From positions 68,690,661-68,754,660 of the forward strand of contig NC_133897.1 of assembly GCF_964199755.1 (NCBI RefSeq): a DNA stretch of 64,000 bases, written 5' to 3'. Source of the DNA: Larus michahellis (lineage: Eukaryota; Chordata; Aves; Charadriiformes; Laridae). This document shows positions 41,566-53,900 of this stretch, in pieces. Below the pieces are notes generated by a model. It made no database searches and was not told where the DNA came from. It was given only the letters and a program-made list of their open reading frames with translations. The translations under genes and the position numbers were made by a program. The stretch's first letter is position 1, and each line of letters starts with the position of its first letter.

Positions 41566-42640
41566 TTATTGTCTCTTTAGGGTTACTTGCAGCGGGCAGT
41601 CAGTAGAATGTACAGTCCGCTGTTCCACTGGATCTGTTGGCGGGGGTTCAGCTGGTCCTTTTAGCTGAGTGTAGTGAGTCCAACCCCTGTCGGCCATCCT
41701 CGCTGCAGTCTCAGTGGTCAGTAACACTTGGAACGGGCCTTCCCATTCTGGTTGGAGCTTGGTTTCCTTCCAGGATTTGATCAAGACCCAATCTCCTGGT
41801 CGGAAGGCATGGACTGCAAATTCCAATGGGTGGAGTTTGAGCAAGACGTCCTTTATTTCTGAGGGGAGAGAAAGAAGACGACAAACCCAGTATACAGTTC
41901 TTAAGAAACACATCTTTAGTTTCAAAAGTGGGCACCTTCTCTGTTACCCATATAAGGTAGTTCAAAAAGCATCTCATAGGGCAAGAGACCTGTATCTTTT
42001 CTAGAAGTCTGGATCCTCAACAATGCTATTGGTAAACATTTAGTCCATGGTAATTTGGTTTCTAAAATCAGTTTCAACAATGGTCTCTTAATGGTCTGGT
42101 TCATCCTCAACTTTTCCTGATGATGGGGGATGCTAGGGAACATGAAATTCCCACACTATCCCTAAACTTTCCGCAATTCCTTGAAGGATTTTAGAAGTAA
42201 AATGACTGCCCTGATCTGAGTTTATAGTCTCCACTAACCTGTATCTGGGAATAATTTGTTCTAGTATTATCTTAATTACCCCAGCTGCAGTAGCTGACAC
42301 CAAGGGGTAGGCTTCCACCCGTCCAGTAAGGCAGTCCACTAGGACTAAAAGATCTTTTCGCCTGCCTGTTGGTGGTAGTTCAGTGAAGTCTACCTGTATA
42401 CTTTGGAACAGTCTCAAGCCGGGCTCTCCTCCTCCTGAAAAGTGCTTTCTCAAGGCTTTCTTGTTTACTTTCTTACAAATAATACATCCCTCACAAATTT
42501 GTTTGGCTATTGTGTATATGCCGAAGCACCTGTACTTCCACAAAACTATTTGCACATTGCATGCGTTCCCCAATGGCTTCCCTGTTGTCACACTGTCACT
42601 GTTTCTCTCATTGTTTGTTGACCATTTCCCTTCCATCAGG
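41566..42640 (-). pseudogene. pol: Gamma-type integrase (broken)
   Basis: A zinc-binding end (CEGCIIC), the core (Asp in VDFTEL, Asp in SDQGSHF) and a C-terminal domain of the W-GPF type (RPGDWVLIKSW, then WEGPFQVLL) are spread over three frames (42636-42133, 42143-41922, 41925-41566). The catalytic Glu region falls at the first frameshift. The layout is that of gammaretrovirus-like (class I) elements. Confidence 0.85.
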
Positions 42641-42917
42641 CAGAATCCATTTACCGCATTGCTCCACTGCCCCTGCTTCTGTCATTGCTTCTCCTGCCCC
42701 AAGGCCGCCTCTTTTGCCACCTTGTCCGCTAATCTGTTTCCCCTTGCGGTAATTGAATTGTCTCTCTGGTGACCTTTAACACGTAAAGCTGCTATTTCAC
42801 TTGGTATTAATATATTAGCTAACACCTGCTGTGTAAGTTCTTAGTGTAAAAGTTCTTTCCCTTTGCTATTTATTAGTCCTCGTTCTTCCCAAATCTTACC
42901 AAACGTATGCACTACCC

Positions 42918-43286
42918 TGTCGGAGTGGGAGACGGACCCGGAGTAACGATGGAGTCTCAATATGAGTATGATCGTTCTCCCTTTATTCCAGTTTTCACAG
43001 AGTAGATATAGACAGGCAGTAAGAGCACGCGCTAGCGGCAGCTATATGATTGGCTTACAGTCTCTGTTCACGCGCTGTCCATGCAGTTCATTCACAGATC
43101 AGATTGGTTACAAGAATTCACATAGTAAATTGCTTAGTCATTAGCACAACATGTTTTCTACCTTCTCAGTTCCCGTTTTCCCCATGTACTAATTCCATCT
43201 TCTACCACCTGTTTTGCCCTTAATCTAATCTTTCCTAGTAGGGAGGCTGGCTCACGTGACCATTTTCTCTCAGACACATTCCTACA
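42918..43286 (-). mobile_element. Solo LTR nested in pol (6-bp target duplication)
   Basis: 369 bp, TG...CA ends, flanked by a perfect ctaccc duplication (42912-42917 and 43287-43292). RNase H sequence resumes on each side. A minus-strand AATAAA (about 42976) suggests orientation. A 6-bp duplication fits class II (beta/alpha-like) elements. Confidence 0.9.
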
Positions 43287-43462
43287 CTACCCCAAGGGCA
43301 TAACAAGGGTCTGTATATATTGTTCCTTCCCCTTTCTCCAATTAATTTAAGTGCCTGGTTTAAGGTATACATCTCACATATTTGAGCGGACCATCCACTA
43401 GGTAATTTTTCAGGTGCTTTTACTTGTTGGTGTTGCGTTAAAAGGACTGTAGTTTCGATACT

Positions 43463-44115
43463 TGTCTGTCAGAGTCCCAGGACTTTCACTGATTTACTGT
43501 CAGAGTCCCACCAAAGGATTTTCATTGAATCAGATTCACAAATAATCAAAATCAGTTATTTTATTGAGAACGACAGAACAGATTTGAGATTGCCGTTGAT
43601 AAATTCGCTAACTACAATAGTGCTAATTACTTAAGGTTAACATTGCTAGCAAAAATAATGATAGTACAACAACCCGGGGTAACATTCACCAGAGGGTGAA
43701 AGGTGCAGCGCTTACCCAGAAAGGCGTCCCTGCCTGGGGTGGAGGAAGAGAACGCAGCCCATGGACTGGTCCGTCAGGTATCAAGTTTCTTCTCTCCCAA
43801 TTTAACAGTCACTTTCCCCATCCTTTTATCCCCAAAATTACAAGGTTTCCCTCCCCTAGGTGACGTGTAGCATGATTTGGGTGGAGAGCTGAGTGCTATA
43901 GTCATATATGTTTAGCATGATCTCTAAAATCTTCATTAGCATATACGGGGGTGTCAACTTTAATATGCATTTCACAGGTAAGGAGGCAAAGGTCAATTAC
44001 CAGACACGGCAGCCTCTCAAGGAAACAAAGAGCTACACAAGGTCTCTGTTATCTTGATTTTACTGTCTCTGCTGACGAAAAGCAGGGCTGTCCTGGCTCC
44101 CCAAGACTACCCCGT
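43463..44115. mobile_element. LTR-type insertion, family B
   Basis: Non-pol sequence between two RNase H pieces that shares the block tgtagcatgatttgggtgga with 4440-4790. Its left end shows a near-duplicate tgtcagagtccc (43467 and 43499). The boundaries are approximate and I found no convincing target duplication. Confidence 0.55.
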
Positions 44116-44419
44116 CATTTATGTATCCTGTGATGCCCAGACAAGCCTTCACTCCCCTGGGCTGCACAAGAGATAGCAAAGCCAGTCTGAATTGCTCTTT
44201 GAGCACAGAGGCTTCACCTCCTTATCCAAATTCCACAGTTGACTCACTCCATTTACCACCGCATATGCATTACACCTCTTTCCTTCTATCACTCTTGAAG
44301 AACCCTCTATGAACAAATGAAGACCCCCAGATAGGGGTTCTTCCCTTAAGTCAGGTTGTATCTTAGTCTGGTACTCAATTTACATCTAAGCATTCCTGTG
44401 TAAGTTCTTCATCCTTTGC

Positions 44420-44430
44420 CTCTCTCTCTC

Positions 44431-44464
<34 letters not shown>
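44420..44464. repeat. Compound microsatellite (CT)n(TA)nT(n)
   Basis: A CT run, then a TA run, then about 18 T, inside the degraded pol. The T run is a likely slippage and assembly weak point. Confidence 0.9.
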
Positions 44465-44984
44465 CACAAAAAGCTCACTGGGTTAAGGCAAGGGTTGCTA
44501 GTTAAAATCAAATCATCCTTTTCAATTAAAATTCCTTCATAGTTCAGTATTCTTGAATTGGTTAGCCGTTTTCCCGTGGTTTGGGCTAAAATGGTTTTTA
44601 CTTGGTGAGGGGTGCTAACCTCTGTTCTCTCATCCCTGTCTTTCAGCATTCATTTCCATGGAGCATTTTTAACCTCCTGGGAACCAAATTTTCCTAACCT
44701 CATCTCCACTGAAGTAGAAACACTTGTACTATTAAAGCTTCTCATAGTGAATCTGAAAGAGAAAAGGCCATGTTCCAAGCCAGACACTGCAGTTTCGTGC
44801 TCAGAATTATTACGTTCTCTTAATTTCTTTTTTTTTGCCACCTCCAGGGAAGGTTAAAAATTTAAAGTACTTATCACCTCCACAGCTCCTTCTGATGCTG
44901 CAATAAGTTAAAAAATTACAGGCTGATGAGGAAAAAAAGGGGGTCCTGCCCAGCCGAGCGGGGCCAAGGCCAGGATCCTGTCTT

Positions 44985-45530
44985 TCATGGAATCAGAGAA
45001 GCAGAGAATGGCTTGGGTTGGAAGGGACCTTGAAGATCATCTGAGAGATCCCATGGGCAGGGACACCTCCCACCAGACCAGCTTGCTCCAAGCCCCCTCC
45101 AACCTGGCCTTGGACACCTCCAGGGATGGGGCAGCCACAGCTTCTCTGGGCAACCCGGGCCAGGGGCTCACCACCCTCACAGCAAAGAATTTCTGCCCGA
45201 GATCTTATCTAAATCTCCCCTCCTTCCCTTTGAAACCAGCACCCCTTGTTCTGTCGCTCCCCTCCCTGATCCAGAGTCCCTCCCCAGCTCTCCTGGAGCC
45301 CCTTCAGGGACTGGAAGGGGCTCTAAGGTCTCCCCGGAGCCTTCTCTTCTCCAGGCTGGACACCCCCAACTCCCTCAGCCTGTCCTCCCAGCAGAGGGGC
45401 TCCAGCCCTCCCAGCATCTTCGGGGCCTCCTCTGGCCCCGCTCCAACAGCTCCGTGTCCTTCTGCTCTTGGTGGCACCAGAGCTGGATGCAGTGCTCCAA
45501 ATGCGGGGTCTCACGGGAACCCCCACGGTC
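44985..45530 (-). mobile_element. CR1 LINE fragment in the right arm
   Basis: Mirror copy of the CR1 at 36320-36865 and nearly identical to it. Confidence 0.92.
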
Positions 45531-47953
45531 CCTACAGCTGTGCTCTTTCCCTCCCACCCATCGGGCACCAGGGACACAGTGCCACAGAGAGGTGGCCCCC
45601 GAGGGGGGAAGGCTCTGGTGCCGCTCCTGTAACACTTCAAAGCACCAAATCACGGCACTCGTCACGCCCACGTGTTTTGGAAACAAAAGAAATCCCCTCC
45701 CTGCCTCTAGCATGAGCAATCACCAAAAGAGCATCAGTTTTCACGTTTGCTGTCCCCCCGCCATCCCCAGCCGAGGATGACTCTGCTCCTGGTAGACCTG
45801 TGGTCACTGGCCATGCGAGGCCAGGTCTGAGCCAGCCTTGGGGGCTGAGCCCCCTCCACGGCCTTCCTGTGAGCAAGGACCACCTCACGGGGCAGCCGGC
45901 AGTGTCACAACTGTGCGAAGCCCCATGGGGAGCGTGTGTGTCCCCTGCCCCGCCGAGGGCCCCAGGGCATTACTCACACCGCACACGCGCTCGCCCATCA
46001 GCACGAAAAAGAGCAAGCTCGTCATCTCCAAAAGGCCATTTCCTAAGGAGAAGCGAGGCCCAGCTCCCACACAACTGCTCATGCAGAGCACAGTGTGAAC
46101 AGGCTGTTGCCCCCCAGGGGCTGCTCTCAGAGAACCGCCTTGGGGCACAAGGACACGAGCCCCGGCTGAAGGGCCAGAGCCATGGAGACAGAGGGGACGC
46201 TGGCTGCTACGCGTACAATTTCCCCACCCCCTCAGACACAGAGGCTTTCAGCAGCCACAAGTGCTGCCAAGCCACCAGCAGCAGGTGTCCCCGGACGGGG
46301 TTTACTCCACACAAGTCCTTGGCGGGTCACGGAGAGGACAGAGAGGCACCAGGTAAGGTGTTCACAGCAGCATCACCCTGCTCCTTCCATCACACCCTCG
46401 AGCCCCCTCTGCTTAGCGGGGATGGCCCAGGAGGACCTGGGTAGTGTCCTTACCCCACTCCCCCCTCTGCAGGGCTTGTTTTCTGGTTCATTGGGGTTTT
46501 TTCCCCAAATTCTGCTTTTGTACTCAGCAGAGCACAGGGTCAGCCTCAAAACTGCATCCCCCAGACAGCAAGAACCGAAGGGAAGGGGAAAGGACAGTTC
46601 GAGCATTCAGCTACTGCGTCCTAGCGGTAATAAACAGCTAAAATCTTCCACGTCCTCAGGGAGCCCGGGAAGATGAAGTATCTCATGGAGGGACAAACCA
46701 CGACACATTGCCTTTCCAATAGTTCTTCCTTTGGAGAATCTCCTCTGATTTGGGGATGGATTAAGCTCATCAGTTTGAAAGCAGAGAGCGATGTGGCTGC
46801 TGACCCGCACCACAGCCAAACCACCGCGTCAGCCGGCCCAGGAGAGCAGACCTTCAGGCGAGGAGCAGCACCAGGAAGGCTGATCCCACCCACGGCAACA
46901 GAGGGCATGGCCCCAAAATCACCAGCTTTCCCCCAAAGCTGAGGAGAGGAGAGACCGCATCAGCGGGCAGGAATCGCCTCCCATGATGGTAACTGCCATT
47001 ACAGAGACAACACCACACGGTCATTTATACAAGCGTTCCAACACGGGGCTTCCAAACCAGCTACTGGGCAATTTTTCCTCTGCGATGGTCAAGGAAAGAC
47101 CTGAAATCCCACTCCAGCTCCGGAGTGTAAGCTAGAGGGGGGGAAAAAATGAAAGGGTTGTCCCTTCAGGATTTTGGGACAATGGCTTGGAGGTTCTGAT
47201 GCTCTGATACCCATCCTGGCTAGAGTCGTCTTCCTCCAGAGACTGTGAGTGAGCTAAAACCCACATTGATATGTCAACCTTTTCTTCAATGACCAAAAAA
47301 AAAATAAAGAAATCACTCTCATTACCAGATCAAGTTTCATTCCAGTAAGGCTCTTTAAATAATTTAAATATTTATTTTAATGAAAATAAATAAATACTTC
47401 TCTTTTCACATTATAAAACTCCCTGGAGACAGAAAAAGACCAAACCAACCCCAACCACACGGGTTTCTCTCCCAAATCAAAAGATGGTAAATGCTTTCTT
47501 CTGATGGTCATCACAAATCCACTTGTAGGCATCAAGTAGATGGTAGATTATTCCAGAAACAGAAGAAAACTCTCTTGGAGGAAACAGTAGTTCAGCACCT
47601 TGTTGTTGGGATGAGAAGTTCAGCTCACACCACTGTTGCCACCACCAGGTGAGTCCCATTTGTCCATAACGCGACCACGTGTGCTGTGAGAGAAGTTCAG
47701 CTCATGCAACTCTTGCCACCACCAGATGAGTCCCATTCGTCCATAAGGTGGCCACGTGCGCTGCGAGGTGTGAGCAGCCCTCTCTGCGATGGAAGTTCAC
47801 AGCATTTCTTCTTAAGCTTTCCCTTGGCCAGGTGACACCAACCTTTCCAGCTTGCACTTAAGGTGTGTTAGCTAATTTCAAAGAGAGTTACTGTCTCCAA
47901 AATAGGGGCAGGCGGGGGGGGGTGGGGGGGCAAATAATCTTAACCACTACTTC
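45531..47953. other. 3' flank of SENP unit 3
   Basis: Mirror of 36319-33850. No gene is recognised. Compared with unit 1, about 70 bp is missing near 47155. The minus-strand AATAAA at 47371-47376 is the likely polyadenylation signal. Confidence 0.45.
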
Positions 47954-50900
47954 TTAACCTACAGAGAAAAACTCTTTCCTTAACCTACAGAGAAAAACGT
48001 CTAACAACAATAAGGTATGACAAAAATAACTAGAAGAAGGGTTACTCCTGTAGTGCGGGTGTCGCAGCAGCTCTTGGTGGAGTATTTCCCACACCATCTT
48101 CTTACGGAAGTAAGGCACGTGGGTCTGAAAAGAAAAGAAAATCCATGAAATACACCTCATGGCAGAAAGAGACACAAAATACGCAGAAACACCCAGTTAA
48201 TTCTTTACTATGAAGTTCCTTTTAAGAACTGTCAACACTTGCCCTTCGGGTACAGCCTGGCTTTCACCCACACAGCGCCTAAGAGGGTGACATGACACCA
48301 AAACCAGATCTCCTTGACTACACAACAGCTTACAAGCACTTTCATAGAAGAGCACTGCCTTGGAAAAGAACCAGTGTCTTCATTGGTCAGAGGCTGAGAC
48401 CCATTTCTCCCAAAGATCCAAAGGCCAGATCCCACAAACCCACTGGCTGCGGTATCTCGCCCAAGAGGAATCTCACTGGGAGCAGATACCTCAGCCGCTG
48501 CGTAACTTCCCTGGGACAGCAGGCTTCCTCCCTGCAAGGTGTCTTGCGGTGTGCACAGTGTCTTCCTGAAGTGACATTCCTTAAATCGAGTCTTTAGGTG
48601 CTGCTTTTCATTATTAACTTGTTGAGAAACATCAGCTCAACCCCTTGCTTTGTCACGTGCCAGGATTTGGGCTGCAAACCAGAAGCCTACGTGCTCTGAC
48701 AACTGCTAAAGAGACTTGAAATTTGACTTGTGAAATGGGGGCAAAGCCAAATTCACCTTCACGTGGCAGAGCAATTAAAAAAAACCCAACAAAGTATTCA
48801 GCCAGCAAGGAGAGGCACTGCTCAAAGATTTCATCCCAGCCTGGTTTCCCGGTCCTCTTGCAGCCCGATGTGGTACCATAAGAAGGTGCTTATGGCTGTT
48901 CTCTAAAGTCCTGGCCTTATGAGAAAGCGTTAAGAGCTCTGTGACAAGGAGTTCTAGTTCACATTTCAAGTGCAAGTAGTGTTTGCTTACGTGTGGCTCC
49001 ATGCTGTGAACAGTCCACTCCAAAACACTCAGCTTCACCTTTCTTTTTTCACAGCTTTCTTCTTGCAGGTATTTGCTGTTTAAAACAAAAGCAAAATCAC
49101 TCTTCATCGCTGTAATTCAGGCCGAGATAAAAAGAGCTGCTGAAAGATCACAGGAAGATGAGTGGCAGGAGGGTTTTATTGATCACTAAACAAAGTTGCT
49201 GCACGTGTGCCACGGGGCTACCATGTCTTTGTCTGTGCTATAGTGGGAAGGTGGCAGAAGCCAGGCATCCAAGACACTGGGTGGAGGGGACGACGTGAGA
49301 CTGGGTACGGAGTCACTGTCAGACAACTCGCAGCAAGCGAATCCAACATTTCTGCTTTGTAATCTACAAGAAATGGGAAAACTTGCGGCCGTGTCACAGG
49401 GGCAAAATCCAAAACCCTTCTCCTAATTCACAACACAACAGCAGTGACTGAGCAGTTACTTACAGCAAAGTCTCACAAATCTTGTCCCCTTCTTGTCCCA
49501 GGGAGTCGTAGTATTTGACTGTCTTCTTTCTGGTGTCGATGACCTGTTGTTAAAAGGTGACTGTTAGACAAAGCGCAACCTTCTGCTGCGCAAACCTCAA
49601 TGATTTTTCTTGCTGTCTTCTTCTCCCCACCCAACTCTAAATAACAAGCCCGTTTGACTCACCGCTAGTGTCCAGTGCAAGCGCAAGTTAATGGGCACTA
49701 AGATGATGTCCTTGTGGAAGAGATCCACATGCCTGGTCCATCTTCCTACGGCTTCGTAGCCCCCAGAAGTAAGTTTTTCATAAAAGAATGAACTAAAAGC
49801 GTGGACTGATGGATATCCTGCCTTCTTACTTCTTTCCATCACAAGGCCCATGTAGAAATTAATGACCTGTACCATAAAGAGGAAGCTTGAGATGTAAAAT
49901 AAGACACTAGCTTACCAAATGAAAAGCACAGCAACGTCTCTTTTCTGGCCACCCTGAAGTACGCAGCTGAGAGAACTCCAGCCTCAGCTGTCAGCTTTTG
50001 TTGTGAGAATTTCGCACTTGGTTACAGTTGTTTGTCAAACTGCACTTTGGTAAAAACACCTGCCACCCACTCCAAGAACGTAGACTAACTCCTGGAAGCT
50101 GCACAATACAAGTAAAGGAACTGCCAGAAGCACTGGACCCTTCAGTACCTAAAATAAGAACTGTGCAGAGATTTCTGGGCTCTGCAGTGCAGCTCATCAA
50201 ATAACTTTGCAAAGACTTCTGTAAATAAACGCTCCATTAGAAGATCCCTGTGCTGCAGCTACTTTTACCTCATCGTTTAGCCAGCAAAGGTTCCCTAGGG
50301 TGCGGATGTCCTGGCGCGTGACCCTTAGTTTGAAGGCACTGCTCATGACCTCATCCGGCTCACCTTTGCCTAATGCAGCAATGACCTCTCTCTCCATGGC
50401 CTGAAATGAACAATTAAATGGGGAAGGACTTGTGAAACAGAGCATCGAGCATGCCAACCTGTGGGCAGCTTTCAACTCAAACACGGCCTGGAAACGAAGC
50501 TCAGGTGACAGAGCAACTGCCTTTGCTGGCTTTCGGCTAGGTTAGCAATCGCCCTTTTTGTTGCTTGGTTGGTTTCAGCATCCCAACTTGGAACTTTGGG
50601 GGCCAGGTTTGCCTCAATTTTTTTTCGCCAAGGAAGCTGAGATAAAACACGGGGACTGGCAAACACACAGCAAACGCCTTTCCCATGTGGTGCTGCAGCC
50701 CTCGCAACGCTGAGGTTTAAGCCAACCGCAGCAGGCATTCTCCATGCCAAGGCAGCTGAGTCAGGAGCCTGAAAGAATGTGAGGGTGGGGGAACTTCAAG
50801 GGACCTGAAGCACCAGCAAAGGGGGAAACTGAGGCAGCTACACTGCAGTCAGGCAATCGGGAGCCCAGGCTGTGCATGCAACTGGTTGCAATTTGGACGT

Positions 50901-53900
50901 TTCCATCTAAGTCTGCCTAAGGAATGCAAATAAACCACTAGGTCTGCTAGTATAAAATACTCTGAACTGCAAGAGCATCTTCTTCTCGGTTGAACGTGGG
51001 CTAGCAGGATAAGAAAACCCCTGGTTTTCCTTGTACTGAGCATCACCCCGCAGACTTTGTAAACTCTGGACTTGCTAGCCCTTTCCAAGTCAATCCTCAA
51101 GAGGCAAAAAAGGGGGCGCTCAGTTAGACTGCAACTCCCAAGAACAAAAGCAGCCAAAATTCAGACAAGCAGGGGAACCTCAACTCCCCCTCCCTGTTGC
51201 ATAGCGTAACTAAGTGAACTCCTGTGACCACTGCTACACGCAGCGCAACCATGCCCAGTGCGCATCCACGGCTCGGTGACATCCCGAGGACGTACACAAG
51301 ATGCTCAGGTCCCCCACAAGCAAGGCAACGCCACGGAGCAGTAAAAGCTTCTATTACAAGTTCTATCTTCATGGTAGGACAGGTTGAGAGGCAGATCCCA
51401 TATAACTGTAGGAATCAGGTTAGCACTGCTCTGGGAGACTGTTGTTAAACCTGGACTCATTTTTGCCCGAGTAACAGAAGCCCCACAAACCCTTAGGTTA
51501 GAGCACAACTGAAGGAGCGCGTGGAGCATAAGATGCTTAAATCCTGTAAATCCTTCAAACCAGCTTTAGTGCTGACCTTTGCACCGGGAAGTCACAGCCG
51601 CAGACACTCCCTAACAGGTTAAACCCAAGTTCTTCAGATTTCAAAAAGCCTTAAGAACCACCTATAACAAATGGGGTTCCTTGCAGCTGTTTCACAGCCT
51701 TCAGTTTTGTCCAACAGCCTGTCAGCTACGGTACCTTTGTGAGCGGAGTAAAGCCGCCTGCTCTTTTTTGCAGCCTTGGCAGTTTCTTTTCTTCTGCATC
51801 AAGGGCAGGTGACTTTTGGGCCCCAGCAGGTGCCAGAGGTACTGGGGATAACCCATCTTCTGAGGTCTGACCTCCATGCTGTTCCTGTTAGACAAAAGGA
51901 CGTCAAGCTAGCAATCCAGCACAGATTTTTTTCTAGGGGATAGTACAGAAAATCTTGCTCAGGTCTAAAACTGGAAGGGCTTTTGTACACACAGCCAACC
52001 AGCAAACTCCAAAGGTACTTTTTGTCGAGGACTGCATTCCAACTGCGCACCCATGGAGTGCTGCACTCAAACTAAACGGAGGCAAGAGAGCCAGAAAGTT
52101 AGTTTGCCTTGGAGCAGCATTAAGAACCCCAGCAAAGCCTCCACGTGTAGGCAGCAAGTTGAGACTGAGATGAATATTTCTGATTTCCATGACTAAAATG
52201 TAATTTTGATCTCAATCCTGACCAGGGATGAAAGTCAAAGAGATGTACTTCCTATCTCACAAAACAAGACACGACTAAAGACACCACAGGCCAGCTTTGC
52301 AGGTAACTAAGCCTGTGCGGTAAAGGCTTTGAGGCTCTACCCAGCTCATTAAAGGGGAAGAAGAAAAATAGCGGGAAACCCTTTGTGATAGTGCTACTCA
52401 ACAAACCATGTTCCCGCTTTCCTTGGGGAAAACGACCTGCACAAATACAGACATTGTTGAGTAAGTACTGAAAGTGAGGAGCGCAAAAATTTCTCATCAC
52501 CAATAGCTAAATTTTCCTAAAAAACAAAATAATGAATATCACAAGCTTACCCCTGCAACAGCTTGTTTCACTGCTGCGTCCTGTTCCAGAGACTCTTCTG
52601 CTGGTGGGGAGCCCCTGCGAGGAGAGGGGGAGAGAAAGAGAGAGAGCAGTGAGCTGTGCACCTGTACTTTCCCACGGAATTCTCAAGAATTCACCTTCGG
52701 GATAAGAAATGGTTTTTCAAGGCTCCTGCTGACTACAGCCTCGGTTGCACCCCTGTGACAACATCCTCTCAGCTTCCAGCATGATTCTTTCAGAGCAGCA
52801 AGACTGGGATAGAATGAAGCGCTGGGAGCTTTGTAAATTCCTTCCCATCTACCCGTGCAAGACTCCTTTGGTTTCTCTTGATCAGTTTCATTCTTTGGAA
52901 AACAGGGAAGCAACCAGCACTTCCTCTGTCAAGTGCTCTGGGATCTACTGGGGATAAATGCTGCATGCTAGGTGTTATACTGCAAGGTATAACATGAACG
53001 TCTGCAACTCTACCTGCAGCCACATAGAGTTAGCTTACGGAAACTAAGACCAGCACAGGGAACTACAAATGGGACACCTACAGGATATTTACTTGCCTTC
53101 TGTAGGCTAGTCAAGAGAGTGACTGTCCCCATTTGGAGGGAATTATCAGTAAAACCAGGCAGACTCTGAAAAGCAAACAAATGCACAGACATTAAAGTTG
53201 TCCGTATACATGTGCCTTCTTCAAAAACAAGAAGTTGCCTTGTCACCAAAGACCCCCTTTTCCAGGAGGGAGATCTACAACAGACTCTCACGGTATTCTC
53301 CCCTTTCAGTCCAGCGTGGTAAGAGTAGGCATCACAAGCTTTGTCAAATGACTTCCCTTGGTAGTTAAAGGCACAAAAAAAGGCAAGAAAACGTTCCTTT
53401 TACTTGAACCCATCCTACTCTCTCAGTTCCTTTCTTTCCTTCTCTCCCCTCGAGCTTAGGTGAACCACTGACAATTTAAGCACACAACAGTGCCACACGG
53501 CTAAACAGAGCACTAGTGTTTCAAGCGGGGAGAAGAATAGGGACGGAAAGAGACATGCACACAGAGCCAAAAGAAACCAGAACCACGATTAAAAGAGACT
53601 CTACCTGGTCATAAGCTCTCCCTGAGATGGCTCTGGGCAGCAAATGTCTAGCCATTTGATATCTGCACAGAAAAACAGCAGTATTAAAAAAGTCAACTTT
53701 CAATTTTATTTTTCAAGTCAAAAGAAGTACAGAAGCCAGAGTTTTCTAAGGTAGGTGAAACCTAAGAAAGATCAGGCATATTAAATACTTCTGTAACGTG
53801 CGATACCTGTCCTTCTCTTTTTTGCTGCAGTCTCGGCAGGATCATCCGCAGGTGTACAAATGCTGAGGAAAGAACACACGGAACAGTGGTTTGGAACTTC

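Larger units (their letters stand above)
37226..44624. repeat. Spacer of the inverted repeat (proviral mosaic)
   Basis: 7.4 kb between the arms with no mirror symmetry. It holds the 5' end of one provirus on the plus strand, the 3' two-thirds of another on the minus strand, one solo LTR, one LTR fragment and a microsatellite. The right border lies within pol of the minus-strand element. Confidence 0.85.
42641..44624 (-). pseudogene. pol: Gamma-type RNase H / RT end, split by LTR insertions
   Basis: Pieces of pol continue towards the right border: RNase H C-terminal part (GNRLADKVAKEAAL, about 42690-42770), a middle part (about 43290-43460) and the RNase H start (LFIEGSSRVIEG, about 44250-44320, with Glu where the catalytic Asp is expected). 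The connection region before it (HQVKTILAQTTGKRL) lies at about 44540-44610. Two LTR insertions separate the pieces. The element is cut at 44624, where the right arm begins, so RT proper, protease and gag are absent. Confidence 0.75.
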
